Of a stretch of DNA of 6,814 nucleotides, positions 5,729-6,814 are shown piece after piece (position 1 is the stretch's first letter; each line of letters begins with the position of its first letter). The DNA comes from an uncultured Treponema sp. Lineage in GTDB: Bacteria > Spirochaetota > Spirochaetia > Treponematales > Treponemataceae. The position numbers were made by a program, and so were the translations under genes. The DNA lies in NCBI GenBank assembly GCA_946538795.1, contig CAMNGY010000081.1, positions 1 through 6,814 of the forward strand, read 5' to 3'. The notes under the pieces are model-generated. The model worked only from the letters and a program-made list of their open reading frames with translations. It was not told where the DNA came from and made no database searches.

Positions 5729-6814
5729 TCAGACCTTAAAGCGATTTATCATGTCGGAAACCTTCTTGGAAGTATCGTTGCTCAAGCCCGTCGCTTGAAC
5801 GACCTCATGCACGGACTCGCGCATCCTGGTCATGTTCTGCTTCGCTTCCTCGGATTTCTCCTTGGTCTCCACCGCCATCTTCTCAAGGTCCTGCGCACTT
5901 GCGGACAGCTTCTTCGCTGCATCCTTTATGTGGGAAGACGACATCGTGATTTCCGCCGTCGTGGAATCGAGCGTCTGCATTGTCGAAGAAATGCTTGCTA
6001 CCCCGTCATTCTGCTCCTGCATCCCGTCCCGGACTTCCTTAATAAGCCCGTCCAGCTGCATAATCTTGCTGCCGACGGACTCAAAGGAGGCAGCAGACTT
6101 CTGGGAAGAGGTAACGATTTCCATAATTGCGTTTGAAATGCCGCCGAGGAGCTTCTTGATTTCGTCGGACTGGGTGGAAGAGGTCTCGGCGAGCTGGCGG
6201 ATTTCGTCGGCAACGACCGCGAATCCCTTTCCCGCGTCTCCCGCATGGGCGGCTTCAATGGCGGCGTTCATGGCAAGCAGGTCAGTCTGCTCGGCAATGG
6301 CGGCAATCGCCTCGTTCGCTTCGGTCAGGTTCTCGGACTGCTCGGCGATGTTCTTGATTTTCTCGGAAACATCATCCTGCAGCTTGCGGCCTTCGGACGA
6401 ATCCGAAACGAGCAACGCATATTCGCTGATAATCGTCTCAATGTGCTTCGTAACGGAACTGATGCTGGCGTTAATCTCGGTAACGGCCGAAGACGCATTG
6501 CGGATAGCCGTCGACTGCTCCATGATCCGCCTGTCCAGCCCCGCAATCTCGCCGTCCACGGTGCGGGCCTCGCCGGTAATGGACTCTATCTTCGTTTTCT
6601 GGAAGGAAACCTGCAGGGCAATGTCGTCAACGTTTTTGTCCGCACTGTCCATGTCCTTGATGTGGCTCTGCATCCGGTCCTTCACGCCGTTTCCGGTTTC
6701 AATGAGGATGCCCGACTCGTCCTGCAGCTCCCGGACCATCGCATTCAGGCTGCCGATGACGCGGTTGCAGTTTGCGGCGAGGGCGGTCAGCTCCTTGCCG
6801 CCGCCTTCGGGAAT
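5729..6814 (-). CDS. Methyl-accepting chemotaxis protein, C-terminal part (N-terminus beyond window)
   Basis: This is the cytoplasmic signalling part of a chemoreceptor, which controls the kinase CheA through CheW at the cell pole. The frame is open to the right edge, giving 361 visible residues. It starts with the end of a HAMP-like stretch ([20 protein letters not shown]), followed by long heptad-repeat coiled coil. The conserved hairpin tip is at visible residues about 170-210: [20 protein letters not shown] and then [18 protein letters not shown]. The style of the tip ([17 protein letters not shown]) is common in spirochaete receptors. Flanking Q/E-rich helices could carry methylation sites. 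The C-terminus ends MINRFKV, with no CheR-tethering pentapeptide. The sensor and transmembrane parts are outside the window, so the ligand is unknown. Codon use is GC-rich, like the left flank. Confidence 0.93.
   Translation of the reverse strand: MPEGGGKELTALAANCNRVIGSLNAMVRELQDESGILIETGNGVKDRMQSHIKDMDSADKNVDDIALQVSFQKTKIESITGEARTVDGEIAGLDRRIMEQSTAIRNASSAVTEINASISSVTKHIETIISEYALLVSDSSEGRKLQDDVSEKIKNIAEQSENLTEANEAIAAIAEQTDLLAMNAAIEAAHAGDAGKGFAVVADEIRQLAETSSTQSDEIKKLLGGISNAIMEIVTSSQKSAASFESVGSKIMQLDGLIKEVRDGMQEQNDGVASISSTMQTLDSTTAEITMSSSHIKDAAKKLSASAQDLEKMAVETKEKSEEAKQNMTRMRESVHEVVQATGLSNDTSKKVSDMINRFKV

Noticed and set aside
5690..6136. Open plus-strand frame of 148 codons
   Set aside because: Antisense to the conserved chemoreceptor signalling hairpin; histidine- and arginine-rich shadow.

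Overview
The window is a mosaic. Its two flanks are GC-rich and probably belong to one chromosome. The middle, about 2853-5373, is visibly AT-richer and looks foreign. The flanks hold an IS4-type transposase, an AAA_14/DUF4143-type ATPase remnant and a chemotaxis receptor with a spirochaete-like signalling tip. Together these suggest a gut or rumen Treponema-like bacterium. That is an inference from protein style; no rRNA or other phylogenetic marker is present. The central segment, with strong GGGAGG ribosome binding sites, an AraC regulator and an MFS transporter, reads like Firmicutes (Lachnospiraceae-like) DNA.

Layout. 1-1452 (minus) is an almost complete IS4-family transposase running off the left edge. 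1453 to about 1591 is its 5' noncoding end, with a promoter and an inverted repeat that could mask the start codon in read-through RNA. About 1592-2683 (plus) is an AAA_14/DUF4143 ATPase that has lost its N-terminus, including the Walker A region, where the insertion sequence abuts it. 2684-2852 is GC-rich and holds a short C-terminal coding remnant on the minus strand (2751-2852).

The AT-rich segment starts near 2853 with the last 28 codons of an unknown plus-strand gene (stop at 2937). A hairpin (2990-3033) follows, overlapping the stop of a minus-strand AraC regulator (3013-3909). A divergent control region (3910-4071) separates this from an MFS transporter (4072-5286). A new gene begins 13 nt later with a good ribosome binding site at 5300 but loses plausible coding sense after about 24 codons. 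The segment is therefore broken inside a gene at both ends.

The GC-rich right flank holds about 140 bp of unassigned sequence, a 30-bp perfect palindrome that is part of a 22-bp tandem repeat (5517-5567), a possible 42-codon minus-strand ORF (5585-5713), and the C-terminal part of a methyl-accepting chemotaxis protein (5729-6814, minus) running off the right edge.

Functionally, the AraC regulator probably controls the divergent transporter operon in response to a small molecule, perhaps a sugar. The other genes are unrelated. I see no clear new multi-gene system. The most notable points are the two-ended truncated foreign segment (natural transfer or a chimeric assembly), the palindromic repeat cluster, and the anti-read-through arrangement of the insertion sequence. 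No tRNA, rRNA, CRISPR array or riboswitch was recognised.
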